A DNA stretch of 64,000 nt from Pseudoscleropodium purum (lineage: Eukaryota; Streptophyta; Bryopsida; Hypnales; Brachytheciaceae), in the NCBI GenBank assembly GCA_963969395.1, contig OZ017796.1, positions 11,348,501-11,412,500 of the forward strand, written 5' to 3'. The position numbers and the translations under genes are program-made. Below the pieces are notes generated by a model. The model saw only the letters and a list, made by a program, of their open reading frames with translations. It was not told where the DNA came from and did not search any database. Below are positions 60,378 through 64,000 of this stretch, piece by piece; the stretch's first letter is position 1; each line of letters opens with the position of its first letter.

Positions 60378-63200
60378 AAGGCATCAATTAAAGGAGAGTT
60401 TCGTCACTTGACTTTACTTCCTACTCACATGCTTGTTCTCGTGATGTGCAATTGAATGTATTGATGCCACATTTGCTAGGTCAGGGTTCACTCTGTGGAT
60501 AATGCTTTTGAATAGTGCTGATTGCTGTGAAGGAAATTGTATTTTGAAGTTCAGGATGATTTTGTGATTCTCAGCTGTCTTTCACTTCTTGCTTTGGGTA
60601 TGCAGTTGTCAAGGCGTTCAACTTCTAAGAGTTGAAGTTCCAAGTTCTGTTCAAAGTCTGTTTCAAGCTGTCAGTGTTCCTTCAGTCTGTTCAGCTGTCC
60701 GAAGGTGTAGACGAGTAAGTAGGGTACAACCTTGACGGTGGTAACCACTGTGAGGTATGGAAGCTGACTTTGAGCAGAATATCATCACCAATCCGTAGAT
60801 CGGCTCTATTTACGCCTACTGCTTGTATCGAGCTACTTCGGTATATGTTAAAGCTTGATGTTTAATTGTTCGAGGCTTCCAGTTTAGGTACGATTTGTTA
60901 TCGGATTACCTTTCCTAACTAGTTTGTCCTCTTTTGGGGTTTTGTTTAGGTAACCCTATGCTCAATTAGTGTAACCTTGTTGGTTTACATGAACTTGTGG
61001 TACTCACGGATTGCTTCCCAATTTTCAAACCTACGTAAAGTTTGCATATAGTATTCAACTGGCACATTCTTTGGTGGGACCAATTTAAACAATGGAACTA
61101 TGCTTTGTTTAAATTGTGTTTGGTTTTAGGTTCTCATACCTTATTAGTGAAAGTTACAGCCAAGGTTAGTAGTGGTGAGTAAGTGTATAAATGATGAGAA
61201 TTTCTACAGTATATCAAATGATTGAGGCTCCTTTCAATCCTTGATTGCATACTCTTAGCACTCTTGTATGCATTTGAATTAATTTTTGCATTCTTTTAAG
61301 AGTAGATGTCAAGGAAACCAGTCTAGCAATTCTAATGTTGGCCATACATGCTTGATGAATGTAAAACCAAACCAATTTCAACATGCTTGATGTTGAAATT
61401 CTTGACACTAACTTGTTTGCAATTTCTAAAAGTTAATGCCAATCACATCTCTTATTCAACCATCAAACCTATTCCATTCAAACTTGTTGACATTATAAAC
61501 AAAAAGCAATTGTATTAGAATCTCTATCAAAGAACTATTCTATTTTAGAGACACTCATGTAGGAGCATTGAAATTGAGTATGTTCAACAAAGCATTAAAA
61601 AAAATCTAGAGAAAAAGTAGATACATTTAAACCATTTAGATTTCTTCAATGACATTTTAGTTAGAATATTTTGTTGACTTTTCACAACATTATTGAATAG
61701 AGTATTCTTGTCTTACATTCAATCTATTTGACCTTTATTATGGATGTATTTCAAGTAGTTGCATTAAAGAGTTGGAGTTTGCTTGTGGACATTTAAATAA
61801 AGGCATGGATTTTGAAAATCTACCAATTCAACTTTGATCTCTTAAAACTTTGTATATTTTATTTTCAGGTCATTTTGGGACTATTAGTTGCAATTTGTTT
61901 TTGTGTGAAATAAATGTGAACCCCTAGACATATAATGATTAATTTGATTCTATTGTACATACTCTTATCTAAATCATTGCTATATTTTCCAAAATACAAA
62001 TTCCTTTGCAAATTCTTAACCTTGTAACAATGAAGTGGCCTAAAAGCATCTAATAGATGACAAAGAATCCTTCTATATATGACAAAAATATAGAAGGTCG
62101 TCTTTGGAATTTTGTGTGAAAAAGGAAGGTCTTGGACAATAGTTTGACCTCTAAAGAGTGTTCTTGTTTTTTTAAGTGACTTACATGGTACCAAAAAAAT
62201 GATTTACACAATGACTAGCTTGGAGTTCCAAAATTAAAAATAATACACTTGCATATGATAGTGAATAAGCTAGATACATTTAAATAGTAGAACAATAATA
62301 TGTCTTGTAGAACCAATTAAATTGTAATTGAAATGTTTGTTTTACTGTTTGAAATGAAGGCTTTATTGTTTGACCTTAAGTTGACTCCAAGAATGTATAG
62401 TGTCCCTTGGATGATTTTAGAAGAGATTGTAGGATAGAGAAAAAACATTTCATCCAATTGGGGGGAAGATTGCTTGAGTGCATTTTACATGCATAGTATT
62501 GGATATTCCCTTACTATGAAATTGCTAACTTTTAAAAAGAAGATGCTTAATTTATAAATCATACTTGTAGTGTATTTTGGCCATTTCTTGCTTTACAATT
62601 TTGATGTTAATTTTTGCCATAAAAATGACATTTTTTTCAATTTGAGTCCAATTAATTAAATGATGTTTATTGAGTGAAGTTTTTACTCCAATTGGAAAAT
62701 TCTTAAATTCTTAAAATTTGATGTTATATTGCAATTTGAATTATGGACCTATAACCATGTTTTTATTTTATTTTTTAATTTCATTAATTGAAGTCAAATT
62801 CAAAAAATATCATTTTTGTGCCTAAAGTTGACATCAAAAGTAAATAGGAGGAAATGGCCAAAATGCAATGTAAGGGTCATTAGAAGATTCAAATCTTTTT
62901 CCTTAGAAAAGTCAATAATACCATAATGAGAAAATTTGCAATATTCTTCATTGCAAATATATTCAAGCAACTTAAAAAAAATTCATGGAAAAATATATTT
63001 TTTCATCCTACCGATAATCTCAAGTGAAGACATGCATTAAACACTTAGTTTAGTGTCCTTAGCAACCTTCGAGGGTTAAAAAGATTGCATCATTAAACCT
63101 AAAGGTAAAAAGATCATCCTATGTAAAGATCACATTCAGCATAAATTATGACGTTTTGTTAAAAAAAGTGACACATGTCATCTTTTGAATGGTGTGATGT
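60378..63200. other. 3' flank and AT-rich intergenic DNA
   Basis: The first 600-700 bp are GC-richer and probably hold the 3' UTR of the lysine-rich protein gene, with a GTTCAGCTGTC-type duplicated motif near 60640-60710. From 61.1 kb on it is AT-rich with no gene or clear repeat end. Confidence 0.4.
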
Positions 63201-63703
63201 GGACCCCGGAGAATCTGACGTGGAAATTCAATTTCAGCAACTGAGGTGCCGAATCAGACCTTCACGTACGTTTGCTTACATCAACACACCGGAGACGGTT
63301 CCGTCTGGAATCTCACGCTCACCCAACCAAATTCCGACGTGAAACAGCTCTCCGTCTGACCAGCAGCTTCTCGTTCGACGAACAGAGAGCTTCGTCCTTC
63401 CGCCCTCTTCTTCGCTCCATCACTCCCCTTCTCGTTGTTACTCACTCCCTTTCAGTTCTAGGACAAGCTCAGCAAGCTCGCCCCTGCGCTGATCCGCCAT
63501 CGCTGGAGCTCGGTGAGCTCGGTGAATTCCCTGGACCTGGGCTCGCTGGGCGGGCGAAGAGGTTTTTATTTATTTAGGTTTTTCAGCAGGTGCCGATCGA
63601 TTCTTGGACATGAGTTCAAGGGAGGTGCATTGTACTCATGGATGAGTAGATTTTCCTTTAGGGTGGAGCTTGGTTGGCTGGTGGTTTTGTTCAGCATATC
63701 GAG

Positions 63704-63861
63704 ATGGTGCAAGGTCAGGGCGCGGGGTTCGGCGTGTACCAGCATGCCGCAATCTCGTCGGCTCTCTCCGCCATGTCTGTGAGGCCATCACGGCGTGACA
63801 TTACTGTCATCGTCTCGCTGTCTCTGTTCTCAGCGTCTCTTGTTGCCGCCCTGACAGCCCG
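63704..63861 (+). CDS. First exon of a gene with an N-terminal membrane anchor, partial
   Basis: Not recognised. GC jumps at about 63.2 kb, giving a promoter and 5' leader; the ORF from ATG 63704 runs 52 codons plus 2 bases to a donor CCCG|GTGCGTAC. The peptide has a short N-terminal part (MVQGQGAGFGVYQ), basic RPSRRD, then a hydrophobic segment ITVIVSLSLFSASLVAALTA that fits a signal anchor, as in type II membrane proteins such as Golgi glycosyltransferases. An in-frame ATG at 63674 would add 10 residues. The next exon lies beyond the window, so identity is open. Confidence 0.5.
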
Positions 63862-64000
63862 GTGCGTACTTGTTTTAATTTGGGGGATCATCAGAGTGTT
63901 TGCTGTGAAACTGTAACAAATAGGTTGCTACCAAAAAATTGTACCAACCTTTGTAGAATTGGTTGAACATCAGTGGTTTTTGTTCCTAAAACCCTGAGAA

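Noticed and set aside
1..64000. CRISPR arrays, operons, ribosome binding sites, attachment sites, LTR retrotransposons with reverse transcriptase
   Set aside because: None seen; the sequence is plant nuclear and no RT or integrase motif was found in the translated frames.

Overview
This window looks like nuclear DNA of a land plant. It holds spliced genes with GT-AG introns, a plant-type U2 snRNA gene with a Pol II TATA box, a STAY-GREEN chlorophyll gene and an ACOS5/4CL-type acyl-CoA synthetase. The genes sit as GC-richer islands in very AT-rich DNA full of decayed repeats. The lineage cannot be fixed from sequence alone; a bryophyte or other non-seed plant is my guess. There is no bacterial, organellar or viral gene organisation.

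Layout. 1-7.6 kb: no recognisable gene; promoter-like G-box DNA, then AT-rich repeats. 7.6-16.5 kb: the standout structure, a huge inverted duplication with two 2,994-bp arms (7623-10616 and 13524-16517) around a 2,907-bp spacer. Every coordinate pair sums to 24140, and I found no difference in the parts compared. Each arm carries ACOS5-like exons 4-7 plus a complete U2 snRNA gene. Only the right arm joins exons 1-3, so the intact gene runs on the minus strand from 19576 to 14970 (7 exons, 574 aa). The left arm holds a 5'-truncated copy.

20.6-27.5 kb: transposon-derived and AT-rich DNA, including two TIR elements and a 240-bp tandem duplication. 27.6-33.2 kb: a gene island with a small two-exon gene of unknown function (plus strand) converging on a six-exon STAY-GREEN Mg-dechelatase gene (minus strand, 322 aa). 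33.5-50 kb: repeats, several of them TIR elements whose ends can be read (MULE-like, Tourist-like, CACTA-like), a miRNA-sized hairpin, tandem duplications and a GC-rich island at 42.6-43.0 kb. 51.1-55.6 kb: a broken Plavaka-type (CACTA-related) transposase gene, itself interrupted by two MITEs whose removal rejoins its reading frame. 58.9-60.4 kb: an intronless gene for a 323-aa lysine-rich, probably nuclear protein. 63.2-64 kb: promoter and first exon of a gene with a predicted membrane anchor, running off the right edge.

Functionally, ACOS5 homologues make hydroxy-fatty acyl-CoAs for sporopollenin, STAY-GREEN starts chlorophyll breakdown, and U2 is a spliceosome core RNA; they are neighbours, not a pathway. 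The most consequential point is that ACOS5 and U2 lie in a near-perfect inverted repeat, so read-through transcription could yield long double-stranded RNA. It should also be tested as a possible assembly artefact.
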